37,632 nucleotides of DNA, taken from NCBI GenBank assembly GCA_902629535.1, contig CACORD010000008.1:1-37632 (forward strand). The letters run 5' to 3'. The notes beneath the pieces were generated by a model. That model was not told the DNA's origin, made no database searches, and saw only the letters and a list, made by a program, of their open reading frames with translations. Each line of letters starts with the position of its first letter. Position 1 is the first letter of the stretch. A program made the translations under genes and the position numbers. The DNA comes from an uncultured Pelagibacteraceae bacterium (lineage in GTDB: Bacteria > Pseudomonadota > Alphaproteobacteria > Pelagibacterales > Pelagibacteraceae). Shown one piece after another: positions 1 to 8,758 of this stretch.

Positions 1-108
1 AAAATAATCTCAGCGATACATTTTGAGGCGTTTAAATTGTGGACTAAAGGAATTAAGTTTATTAAGAAAAAGTTAAAAATAAAAAATAATATTACATTTG
101 AAAATTAA
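1..108 (+). CDS. C-terminal fragment of DUF1365-family protein (starts before window)
   Basis: Frame 1 reads KIISAIHFEAFKLWTKGIKFIKKKLKIKNNITFEN* with stop TAA 106-108; the HFEAFKLWTKG motif resembles the DUF1365 C-terminus, and DUF1365 is the usual neighbour of cfa. Stop overlaps the next ATG (taATG). Confidence 0.6.
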   Translation, partial: KIISAIHFEAFKLWTKGIKFIKKKLKIKNNITFEN

Positions 109-1286
109 TGAAACTAAGTACTCTTTCAGACAAAATTGTTTTTAATATTTTAAAAGATATTGAATTTGGATATTTAGAAGTATTCAATCATGAAGGTAAG
201 CATTACAAATTTGGTAATCCTAATGATTCTTTAAAAGCTAAGATAATAGTAAAAAAATCAAATTTTACTTTTGATTTAATAAAAGGTGGAAGCGTTGGAT
301 TTGCAGAGTCTTATATGAAAAACGATTTTGAAACAGACAATTTATCAAATTTAATTGAGATCACTGCTAGAAATATCAAACAGATTTATAAATTTTCGGG
401 ATTATTAGATTTTCCATTAATAAATTATATAAAAAATTTTCTTATAAAAAATACAAAAAGTAGAAGTAAAGAAAATATTTCTAAACACTATGATTTAGGG
501 AATGAATTTTTTTCTTTGTGGCTAGATAAAACACTAACTTATTCAAGTGCTATATTTGATGAACAAAATAAAGACTTATCAGACGCTCAAAATAATAAAT
601 ATCAAAAATTAATTGACCTAATCAAACCTAGCTCTGGTGACAAAGTTTTAGAAATTGGATGTGGATGGGGAGGTTTTGCTGAATACATTGGGAAAAAATA
701 CGACGTGAAATTAGATTGTATTACAATATCAAAGAATCAATTTGAGTATGCTAAAAAGAGAATTCACAAGTGTGGTTTAAATGAAAAAGTAAATATTGAG
801 ATTAAAGATTATAGAGATTTGAAAAATAAATATAATTCTATCGCGTCTATTGAAATGATCGAAGCAGTTGGTCAGAATTATTTAGAAAGTTATTTTAAAA
901 CAATAAAAAAAAATTTATCCCACAACGGTAGTGCTGGTATTCAAGCTATTACAATTGATGATACTTTATTTGATAGGTATAAAAATAAACAAGATTTCAT
1001 ACAGAAATATATTTTTCCTGGAGGTTTTCTTCCAAACAAAGGAAGCATCGATAAGTATGTTTCAGATAATGGCTTAACAATAAAATCTTACGAGTCTTAT
1101 GCAGATCATTATTCAAATACTCTAGCAATCTGGAAAAATGAATTTAATAAAAAGTGGGATTTAATAAAACAACAGGGTTTTGACACAACTTTCAAAAGGA
1201 TGTGGGAATTTTATTTGTCTTATTGTGAGGCAGGGTTCAAGTCTAAAAATATCGATCTAATTCAATTTTCAATTCAAAATAAATAA
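108..1286 (+). CDS. cfa: Cyclopropane-fatty-acyl-phospholipid synthase-family SAM methyltransferase
   Basis: 392 aa ORF with ISKHYDLGNEFFSLWLD, LEIGCGWGGFAEY and EMIEAVG motifs of the Cfa family. Confidence 0.92.
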   Translation: MKLSTLSDKIVFNILKDIEFGYLEVFNHEGKHYKFGNPNDSLKAKIIVKKSNFTFDLIKGGSVGFAESYMKNDFETDNLSNLIEITARNIKQIYKFSGLLDFPLINYIKNFLIKNTKSRSKENISKHYDLGNEFFSLWLDKTLTYSSAIFDEQNKDLSDAQNNKYQKLIDLIKPSSGDKVLEIGCGWGGFAEYIGKKYDVKLDCITISKNQFEYAKKRIHKCGLNEKVNIEIKDYRDLKNKYNSIASIEMIEAVGQNYLESYFKTIKKNLSHNGSAGIQAITIDDTLFDRYKNKQDFIQKYIFPGGFLPNKGSIDKYVSDNGLTIKSYESYADHYSNTLAIWKNEFNKKWDLIKQQGFDTTFKRMWEFYLSYCEAGFKSKNIDLIQFSIQNK

Positions 1287-1297
1287 AGAAAGGAACA

Positions 1298-1846
1298 ATG
1301 CGCGACAAAAAATTCATTAGATCAATTTTATTGATAATTTCTTTATTCTTAATTACAAACTGTTCAAATAATAGCTCTATGAAACCAGAAGATTTTAAAG
1401 ATAAAAAACCTAGATTAATTATTGAGCAATATCTCGCTGGAAATGTAAAAGCTTGGGGCGTCTTACAAAATAGATCAGGAAAAGTAATCAGACAATTTTC
1501 TGCAGATTTAGATGGTAAATGGGATGGCAATCAATTGATACTTGATGAGAAATTTAATTGGGATGATGGTGAAATTCAAACAAGACAATGGCAAATAACA
1601 AAGTTAGATGAAAATAATTACGAAGGCACAGCTGGCGATGTAGTAGGCAAGGCAAAAGGATTTTCTTATGGGCCAGCATTTAAGTTTGAATACGTCTTGT
1701 TAGTTCCTGTAAAAGGTAAAGAAATGAAAATTACTTTTGATGATTGGATTTTTAAACAGGATGACCGTGTAGCTATAAACAAAGCAACAATGACAAAATT
1801 TGGTTTTAAAGTTGCAGAATTAACAGTTGTTTTTGTGAAAGATTAA
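1298..1846 (+). CDS. DUF3833-family lipoprotein
   Basis: 182 aa; lipobox-like LITNCSNN after an N-terminal hydrophobic segment; FNWDDGEIQTRQW and AKGFSYGPAF match DUF3833 style; follows cfa. Confidence 0.8.
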   Translation: MRDKKFIRSILLIISLFLITNCSNNSSMKPEDFKDKKPRLIIEQYLAGNVKAWGVLQNRSGKVIRQFSADLDGKWDGNQLILDEKFNWDDGEIQTRQWQITKLDENNYEGTAGDVVGKAKGFSYGPAFKFEYVLLVPVKGKEMKITFDDWIFKQDDRVAINKATMTKFGFKVAELTVVFVKD

Positions 1847-2604
1847 TTTTTTTTTTGGTATTTGGTCATTTTTCCAATTAAACCAAAATATAATTTACTA
1901 GGCAAAAAACTAAATAATTTGAGTATTAGTGTTAAAGATTTTGGAAAATGAATTTCAAAATTATTTTTATTGATTAATCCATCATATATTTTATTGGCTG
2001 CATATTCAGTTGTTTTTAGAAAAGGCATTTTAAAATCATTTTTATCCGTCATGGGAGTTTTAATAAATCCAGGAGACACTAAACAGACACGAACATTTGA
2101 TCTTTTAAAATCAAAATACAAACTTTCAGCCAAATTATTTAGAGCTGACTTTGATGGACCATATCCCGTGGAATTAGGCAAACCCCTATAACCAGCAATA
2201 GATGAAACAATTGTAATTATACCATCCTGTTTATTTTTAAAGTATTCCTCTACTGCTTTAATACTGTTAAGTGTTCCAAAAAAATTTACTTTAAAAACAT
2301 CCTCTATTTGCTCAACATCAATATCCTTCTCTTTTTTTGGATTCCAGGTTCCTGTTGAAAAAAAACATATATCAACACTCTGAAATTTACTTTTAATTTG
2401 ATTAAAGACTTCTTTGCATTGAGATTTGTTTGTTACATCGAGAGGATAACTAAAAATATTTTCATTATTATCTGAAATTTCTTGAAGAAGATTCTCTCTT
2501 CTTGCTGATATTGCCACATTCCAGCCATTACTAGCAAACTTTATTGCTAAGGCTTTACCTATCCCAGTACTTCCACCTGTTATCCAAATAGTTTTTTTAT
2601 TCAT
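1843..2604 (-). CDS. SDR-family NAD(P)-dependent oxidoreductase
   Basis: 253 aa; TGGSTGIGKA Rossmann motif and YGPSKSA active site. Confidence 0.9.
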   Translation of the reverse strand: MNKKTIWITGGSTGIGKALAIKFASNGWNVAISARRENLLQEISDNNENIFSYPLDVTNKSQCKEVFNQIKSKFQSVDICFFSTGTWNPKKEKDIDVEQIEDVFKVNFFGTLNSIKAVEEYFKNKQDGIITIVSSIAGYRGLPNSTGYGPSKSALNNLAESLYFDFKRSNVRVCLVSPGFIKTPMTDKNDFKMPFLKTTEYAANKIYDGLINKNNFEIHFPKSLTLILKLFSFLPSKLYFGLIGKMTKYQKKN

Positions 2605-2610
2605 TTTATT

Positions 2611-3096
2611 GTGATGTATAATGTTTATATGTTAAAAAATAAATTTCTATCATTTGTTCTCTTTTTTATTATTACGTTTTCTGCTTCATTTATAGGTGGT
2701 TTAGTGACTTTTACCTTTAAAGAGCCCTGGTATTCAGAGCTGACAAAATCAACCTTTAACCCACCAGATTGGATTTTTGCACCTGTTTGGACAACTTTGT
2801 ATCTAATGATGACTTTAGCTATTTGGTTTTTTTGGCATAGTAAAAATAGAGAAATGAACACGATATACATTTATTTCATTCATATAGTTTTTAATACAAC
2901 TTGGAGTGTAGTATTTTTTGGTTTTCACAATATTTTTTTAGCTCTCGTCAATTTAATAATTTTAATTTTATTAATAGTAATTCTTATTTTAAGATTTAGA
3001 CGTGCTAATAAAGTAAGCTCATATTTAATGATTCCCTATTTACTTTGGTCAAGCTTTGCACTATTTCTAAACTATAGACTATTGGTTTTAAATTAA
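2611..3096 (+). CDS. tspO: TspO/MBR-family tryptophan-rich membrane protein
   Basis: 161 aa; PWYSELTKSTFNPPDWIFAPVWTTLYLMM signature and 5 hydrophobic segments. Start ambiguous: GTG 2611, ATG 2614 or ATG 2629. Confidence 0.88.
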   Translation: MMYNVYMLKNKFLSFVLFFIITFSASFIGGLVTFTFKEPWYSELTKSTFNPPDWIFAPVWTTLYLMMTLAIWFFWHSKNREMNTIYIYFIHIVFNTTWSVVFFGFHNIFLALVNLIILILLIVILILRFRRANKVSSYLMIPYLLWSSFALFLNYRLLVLN

Positions 3097-4200
3097 ATGG
3101 ATGATGTTGTAATAGTTGGTGGTGGTATAATTGGAGCAGCGACTGCTTATTTTCTATCTAAAGAGGGAAGAAAAGTTAAAGTAATTGAAAGAGACCCAAC
3201 TTATAAATCAGCTTCTTTTCCTCTTTCTCTTGGCGGTTTTAGAAGACAATTTTTTCAAACAGAAAATATTTTGTTAGGTAAATTTGCAAGAGAATTTATT
3301 TTTCAAATACCAGAATTACTTAAAACAGAAAAAAATCCTAATCCTACTGCGAGCATGGTACCAAATGGATATCTATTAATGTTTGGCCCAGAACATGCTG
3401 AAGAACAATATAAGGCTCTTGAAAATCATAAAGCATGTAACGCTGGAACAAAGAATATCAAAGGTTCTGAGTTAGATAAGTTTTTTCCTTATATAAATAA
3501 AGAAGGAATAGAAACGGCTACATTCACTGACAATAAAAGTGAAGGATGGATTGATCCTTTCCTTTTTCATACAGCATTAAAAAGTAAAGCAATAGAGCAA
3601 GGAGCAGAATTCATTAAAGGTGAGGTTAAATCTTTATCGGAAATAAATGCTAAAACAATAGTATCAGCTGCTGGGTGTTGGACAAAAGAATTGTTGGAAG
3701 ATATTCCAGTAGAACCTCAAAAGCATACAGTTTTTAGAGTTAAATGTCCAAAACACATTCCTGAAATGCCATTAACTGGAGATTTAACGACAGGAGTTTA
3801 TTGGAGACCTGAAGGTAAAGAGTATTTAGCTGGTTCACCAAAATCAGTTTTTGATGCTAAAGATCTCGAACCATCCTGGGACGATTTTGAGGAATTAGTT
3901 TGGCCAGCTTTAGCTAAAAGAATTCCAGCATTTGAAGAATTGAAGTTAACTGGTGGTTGGGCAGGTTATTATGATTGTAATAGATTAGATAATAATGCTG
4001 TTGTAGGAAAACATCCTAAATTTGAAAACGTATATTTAGCAACTGGTTTTACTGGAAGAGGATTAATGCAAGCACCAGGAATTGGAAGAGCTTTAACGGA
4101 ACTAATCACAACAGGCTCTTATCAATCGATTGATATTTCTAATATGGCTGTAGAAAGAGTATTAGGTGCAAAAGCAAGACCGGAACCTTACGTGTTATAA
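3097..4200 (+). CDS. FAD-dependent oxidoreductase (DAO/glycine oxidase-like)
   Basis: 367 aa; VVIVGGGIIGAATAYFLS N-terminal dinucleotide motif, C-terminal ATGFTGRGLMQAPGIG; ATG directly abuts the tspO stop. Confidence 0.88.
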   Translation: MDDVVIVGGGIIGAATAYFLSKEGRKVKVIERDPTYKSASFPLSLGGFRRQFFQTENILLGKFAREFIFQIPELLKTEKNPNPTASMVPNGYLLMFGPEHAEEQYKALENHKACNAGTKNIKGSELDKFFPYINKEGIETATFTDNKSEGWIDPFLFHTALKSKAIEQGAEFIKGEVKSLSEINAKTIVSAAGCWTKELLEDIPVEPQKHTVFRVKCPKHIPEMPLTGDLTTGVYWRPEGKEYLAGSPKSVFDAKDLEPSWDDFEELVWPALAKRIPAFEELKLTGGWAGYYDCNRLDNNAVVGKHPKFENVYLATGFTGRGLMQAPGIGRALTELITTGSYQSIDISNMAVERVLGAKARPEPYVL

Positions 4201-4237
4201 ATAATTTTTAATGCAAATAGTTTTTAATTTTTTTTAA

Positions 4238-4954
4238 TTATATTTTCTGAATAATAATCTGATATCCAATAGAGATTATTTTTAAATTTAAAAAGTTTTT
4301 TTTGATAAATAGTTTAATCCCACCTATTGGATTATCATTTATATTTTCGTAAAAATCCCACAGAAAATCATCAAAAATTATATAACCATTCTTATTAAGA
4401 ACGTTAAAAGAATTTGTTGCATCTTCAAAAACATCTTCGGCGTAATGAGAGCCATCTATATAAATTAAGTCAAAATTAGAATGATTGGCGTCTTTAAAAA
4501 ATTCTTTAGATTTTAATCTAAAAACTTCAACTCGATCTTTATAATCTTTAGTATTAAATTTGAAATTCTCAAATACTTTATCAAAATTTTGATTACCTTG
4601 TTCAATTGATCCTTTAAAAGTATCAACACATGTTAATTTAATTTTTGGAAAATATTTTAAAAAAAATACTGATGAATTACCTTCATAACTTCCAAGCTCT
4701 AGTACTGATAATTTTTTATCATAGAGCTCCTTTTTTTTAAAAATGAAATCTAAATTATTTATATTATGTGAAAACCAATCTTCACCGATTTTTAAATTTT
4801 TTTCAATAAATTCTCTATATTCTTTCGTAAGTGTCCCTTTTTTAATTTTTTTTCTATTTAATTTCTTGTTAATAAAATATCTTAAAAGTAAGTAGAGGCT
4901 CAAAAAAAAATTTTGAGATGAAGATGAGATTATAATCTTATACTCTTTTCGCAT
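4238..4954 (-). CDS. Class I SAM-dependent methyltransferase
   Basis: 238 aa; VLELGSYEGNSSVFF (motif I) and FDLIYIDGSHYAEDV; resembles Methyltransf_24. Confidence 0.75.
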   Translation of the reverse strand: MRKEYKIIISSSSQNFFLSLYLLLRYFINKKLNRKKIKKGTLTKEYREFIEKNLKIGEDWFSHNINNLDFIFKKKELYDKKLSVLELGSYEGNSSVFFLKYFPKIKLTCVDTFKGSIEQGNQNFDKVFENFKFNTKDYKDRVEVFRLKSKEFFKDANHSNFDLIYIDGSHYAEDVFEDATNSFNVLNKNGYIIFDDFLWDFYENINDNPIGGIKLFIKKNFLNLKIISIGYQIIIQKI

Positions 4955-4970
4955 TTAATTTATCTCAAAT

Positions 4971-6425
4971 TTAAGTTCCACAAAAAGTTTGATATCCTTT
5001 ATCAATACCTGATACAATTTGATATTTGGAAATATCTTTTTTAATATTATAAGGTTTATTTAAAACGTCTAAAAATGAGTTCAAAGGCTCAAGGTTGTCA
5101 TTATCTGCTTCGTATAAGACTTCTTCGACTATATGGTTTCTAGGTATTACAAGTGGATTAAAACTTCTCATTAATTTTTTGTATTTGTTCGGGTTATTGT
5201 TATAAGTCCTCAATCTTTCTTCCCATCTAAGTTTCCAATTTAAAAATTCCATATTTTCATATATCCTATTTTTTTCTGGCTCAAGACCCATTAAATGACA
5301 AAAGGTATTTGTATAATCTGTTTTTTTTTCGTGCATCCATGTTAATAAGTCCAAAATAAGAGATTTATCTTTTTCTTCTTTACCAATTAAACCTAATTTA
5401 TTTCGCATCATATCCATCCACTTTTCTTCATATTTATTTCCAAAAGAATTAATAATCTCAGACGCTTTATCTATTGCTTTATTTTCATCTTTATCAACAA
5501 GAGGTATTAAACACTCTGCAAATCTAGCTAAGTTCCATTTTGTTATATTCGGCTGATTATAATAAGCATATCTTCCAAATCGATCTATTGAACTAAAAAC
5601 AGTCTTTGGATCATATGTATCCATAAATGCGCAAGGTCCATAATCTATTGTTTCACCAGAAACAGTCATGTTGTCAGTATTCATAACACCATGAATAAAA
5701 CCAACACGCATCCAGTTAATGACAAGATCAATTTGTTTATCTATTAGAACAGTTAAAAGATCTAGTGCTTTATTTTTTGAATTCTCTAAATCTGGGTAAT
5801 GTCGTTGGATTACATAATTAAATAAAGTTTCTAACTCATCTTTTTTTTCTCTTGCTGCAATATATTGAAAAGTCCCAACTCGAATATGACTTAAAGCAAT
5901 TCTAGTTAAAACAGCACCTTGTAATGAAGTATCTCGTATTACTTTTTCGCCTGTTTTTGCTACGGCTAAACTTCTTGTTGAAGGAATACCAAGCTTATGC
6001 ATTGCTTCGCTAATTATATACTCCCTTAACATCGGACCCAATGCAGCTCTACCATCACCATTTCTTGAAAACGCAGTTTTTCCAGAACCCTTGAATTGGA
6101 TATCGTATCTTTTATTATTTCTTGTTAAATGTTCTCCTATTAAAACTGCTCTTCCATCTCCCAACATTGTGAAATGCCCAAATTGGTGACCAGCATAAGC
6201 CTGAGCAATGGAATTACTTCCTTTTGGAAGAATATTCCCAGCGAATAAAGCTGCTAATTCTTTTTTATCAATTTTGGAAAAGTCCAGGTCTAATTCTTCA
6301 GCCAAATCTTCATTTATCAAAACTAATTCTGGATTTTTTACAGCAATAGGTTCAATATGTTCTTTAAAAGCATTAGACAGTCTTGAATAAGAGTTATCGA
6401 AATTCCAATTTACAATATTCTTCAT
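4971..6425 (-). CDS. selO: Protein adenylyltransferase SelO (YdiU/UPF0061)
   Basis: 484 aa; YAGHQFGHFTMLGDGRAVLIGE, QFKGSGKTAFSRNGDGRAALGPMLREYIISEAMHKLGIPSTRSLA, HGVMNTDNM motifs. Confidence 0.95.
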   Translation of the reverse strand: MKNIVNWNFDNSYSRLSNAFKEHIEPIAVKNPELVLINEDLAEELDLDFSKIDKKELAALFAGNILPKGSNSIAQAYAGHQFGHFTMLGDGRAVLIGEHLTRNNKRYDIQFKGSGKTAFSRNGDGRAALGPMLREYIISEAMHKLGIPSTRSLAVAKTGEKVIRDTSLQGAVLTRIALSHIRVGTFQYIAAREKKDELETLFNYVIQRHYPDLENSKNKALDLLTVLIDKQIDLVINWMRVGFIHGVMNTDNMTVSGETIDYGPCAFMDTYDPKTVFSSIDRFGRYAYYNQPNITKWNLARFAECLIPLVDKDENKAIDKASEIINSFGNKYEEKWMDMMRNKLGLIGKEEKDKSLILDLLTWMHEKKTDYTNTFCHLMGLEPEKNRIYENMEFLNWKLRWEERLRTYNNNPNKYKKLMRSFNPLVIPRNHIVEEVLYEADNDNLEPLNSFLDVLNKPYNIKKDISKYQIVSGIDKGYQTFCGT

Positions 6426-6431
6426 AAAAAT

Positions 6432-7007
6432 TTACTGATTCCAGATTCTTTTAAGCAATTCTTCTCTTCCACAAGCCTTTTTATATCTAAGATATCGCTC
6501 AAACTTAATTTTATAAAAATCTTGATGATATTCCTCTGCTTTGTAAAATTTTTTAAAGCTTCTAATGTAAGTCACAACTTTCTTATTGAATTTATTTTCT
6601 AATTTTTTGATATCTTTTTCTATTAATCTTTTCTCCTCATCACTCTGATAAAATGCAACTGATCTATAACTATATCCTTTATCACAAAATTGACCATAAG
6701 CATCAAATGGATCAATATTGACCCAAAAATTTTCTAATAATTCTTTGAATGAAATAATTTTTTTATCATAGATTATTTCTACAACCTCAAAGTGACCAGT
6801 ATTTCCATATGTTACTTCTTTATATGTTGGGTTTTCAGTACTACCTCCAGAATAACCAGAAATTACTTCTTCCACACCTTGTAATTTTTCAAATGATTCC
6901 TCAACACACCAAAAACACCCTCCAGCAAAATATGCTTTATCTTTTTGAGCAGAATGTGAAAAATTTATATTGATTAAAAAAAAGAAAATTATGAAAAAAT
7001 ATCTCAT
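6432..7007 (-). CDS. msrA: Peptide-methionine (S)-S-oxide reductase MsrA
   Basis: 191 aa; AYFAGGCFWCVEESFEKLQGV and GHFEVVEIIYD; N-terminal hydrophobic segment suggests export. Confidence 0.95.
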   Translation of the reverse strand: MRYFFIIFFFLININFSHSAQKDKAYFAGGCFWCVEESFEKLQGVEEVISGYSGGSTENPTYKEVTYGNTGHFEVVEIIYDKKIISFKELLENFWVNIDPFDAYGQFCDKGYSYRSVAFYQSDEEKRLIEKDIKKLENKFNKKVVTYIRSFKKFYKAEEYHQDFYKIKFERYLRYKKACGREELLKRIWNQ

Positions 7008-7048
7008 TAAATATCATAAACAAATTAGTTATGATAAGTCCAGATTTT

Positions 7049-7078
7049 AAAGGTAGCTACTTTTAAGTAGCCACCTTT
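7049..7078 (-). terminator. Stem-loop between fdh and msrA, probably 3' end of fdh transcript
   Basis: AAAGGTAGCTAC (7049-7060) - TTTTAA - GTAGCCACCTTT (7067-7078): 12-bp stem with one mismatch; lies 18 nt past the fdh stop in the minus direction. U-tract is weak. Confidence 0.65.
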
Positions 7079-7095
7079 AATAATTTAATTATGAA

Positions 7096-8295
7096 TTATT
7101 TTTTTTTATATTTTGCTGCTTCTTCAGATCCACCAGTAGCTGAACCTTTACTGTATGAGTGAGCACCCATACCAGCTAACTGACCATCTTTAACAATCAA
7201 ATACTGATTTCTTATTTCTTTACCTTCAAAAAAACATTCTAATATTTCTCTCACACCATCAGCATATCTTGATTGTGCCGTCAAAGATGTACCTGAAGTA
7301 TGAGGTGTCATACCGTGATGAGGCATAGATCTCCATACGTGATCATTAGGTGCTGGTTGTGGAAACCATACGTCTCCAGCATAACCACTTAATTGACCAC
7401 TCTTTAATGCTTTTGCAATAGCATCTCGATCACAGATTTTTCCTCTTGCAGTGTTTACAATGTAAGCACCTTTTTTCATTTTACTTATCATTGCATCATC
7501 AAATAAGTTTTCAGTTTCAGGGTGAAGAGGACAATTAATTGTCACCACATCACAAACTTTTACCATCGACTCCACAGACTCATGAAATGTAAGATTTAAT
7601 TCTTTTTCAACAGAGTCAGGTAATTTATGTCTATCAAAATAGTGCAAATGAACATCAAATGGTTTCATTTTTCTTAATGCATCCAAACCAATACGTCCTG
7701 CAGCGACTGTTCCAATATGCATACCTTCGACATCATATGATCTTTGAACAGCATCAGCGATATTCCAGCCACCTTCATTAACAATTCTATGTTGATTGTG
7801 GTAATCTCTTACCATTGAAACAATCATCATTACAATGTGTTCTGCTACAGATCTTGAATTACAATAAGTAACTTCTACAACATCAATTTTATTATCCATT
7901 GCAGCCTGTAAATCAACATGGTCTGAACCAATACCTGCTGTAATTGCCATTTTTAAATTTTTAGCTTTGGCAATTCTCTCTTTAGTTAAATAATATGGAA
8001 AGAACGGTTGCGAAATTACAATGTCTGCATCAACAATATGTTTGTCAGCTTCACATCCATCCCCATCTTTACTATTAGTCACAACTAACTCATGACCATT
8101 ACTTTCTAAAAATTTTCTTAATCCAAGTTCACCAGATACACATCCTAGTAATTGTCCTGGAGTGTAGTCTCTTCCTTTAGGTGATGGCAAAGTCATCCCA
8201 TCTGGATATTTTTCTATTTTAGGTAATTCTGAAAGTGCATATGATTTTGGCATTCCACCTTTTGGATCATCATATAATACGCATAGTATCTTCAT
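7096..8295 (-). CDS. fdh: NAD-dependent formate dehydrogenase (D-2-hydroxyacid dehydrogenase superfamily)
   Basis: 399 aa; AGIGSDHVDLQAA, VTYCNSRSVAEHIVMMI, GGWNIADAVQRSYDVEGMHIGTVAAGRIG, Q..P..H DVWFPQPAPNDHVWRSMPHHGMTPHTSG. RBS AGGAG upstream on minus strand. Confidence 0.95.
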   Translation of the reverse strand: MKILCVLYDDPKGGMPKSYALSELPKIEKYPDGMTLPSPKGRDYTPGQLLGCVSGELGLRKFLESNGHELVVTNSKDGDGCEADKHIVDADIVISQPFFPYYLTKERIAKAKNLKMAITAGIGSDHVDLQAAMDNKIDVVEVTYCNSRSVAEHIVMMIVSMVRDYHNQHRIVNEGGWNIADAVQRSYDVEGMHIGTVAAGRIGLDALRKMKPFDVHLHYFDRHKLPDSVEKELNLTFHESVESMVKVCDVVTINCPLHPETENLFDDAMISKMKKGAYIVNTARGKICDRDAIAKALKSGQLSGYAGDVWFPQPAPNDHVWRSMPHHGMTPHTSGTSLTAQSRYADGVREILECFFEGKEIRNQYLIVKDGQLAGMGAHSYSKGSATGGSEEAAKYKKK

Positions 8296-8696
8296 TTAAT
8301 CTCCTGTATATTTATATATTTATTAATCGCATCTAACATTATTTTAGGATCTCAAGCAACGAATTATTTTTGAAATGGGCAAGACTTTTTAAAAAATTAA
8401 TTCATAAAAATCTTTGCAAAAATAATAATTGTTAAGGATTTGCTGAATAGTTAAAGTTTAAACACTATTTGATGACTTATATTAAGTTATTTTATGCCAG
8501 AGACTAAGTGAAATTAAATTAAATTACTAAACCAACCCTTAGACAAACAAATATGGAAATGTTACCTAATGAAAAACACCAAAAATTAAGAAAATCAATT
8601 TTTTTCAATCTGAAGTTTTATTTCATCTAGGGGTTGTAAAAAAGCTTGCATAAGTTTGTGCAAAAGAGATCTAATGCTAATTAGAATGATAAAAAT

Positions 8697-8726
8697 TTGC
8701 ACTATCTTGCTGCATATGTTTATAAT
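8697..8726 (+). promoter_or_regulatory. Candidate sigma70 promoter for the ABC transporter SBP gene
   Basis: TTGCAC (8697-8702), 18-nt spacer, TATAAT (8721-8726); 32 nt upstream of ATG with AAGAGGGG Shine-Dalgarno at 8746-8753. Confidence 0.6.
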
Positions 8727-8758
8727 TATTTTTTAAACTTTAATTAAGAGGGGTTGAA

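Noticed and set aside
1243-1530. 95-aa minus-strand ORF spanning cfa 3' end and DUF3833
   Set aside because: Overlaps two well-supported plus-strand genes; no motif.
8553-8630. 25-aa ORF MEMLPNEKHQKLRKSIFFNLKFYFI in the fdh/ABC intergenic region
   Set aside because: No Shine-Dalgarno, no family similarity, and such short ORFs are common by chance in AT-rich DNA; kept only as an alternative explanation for the region.
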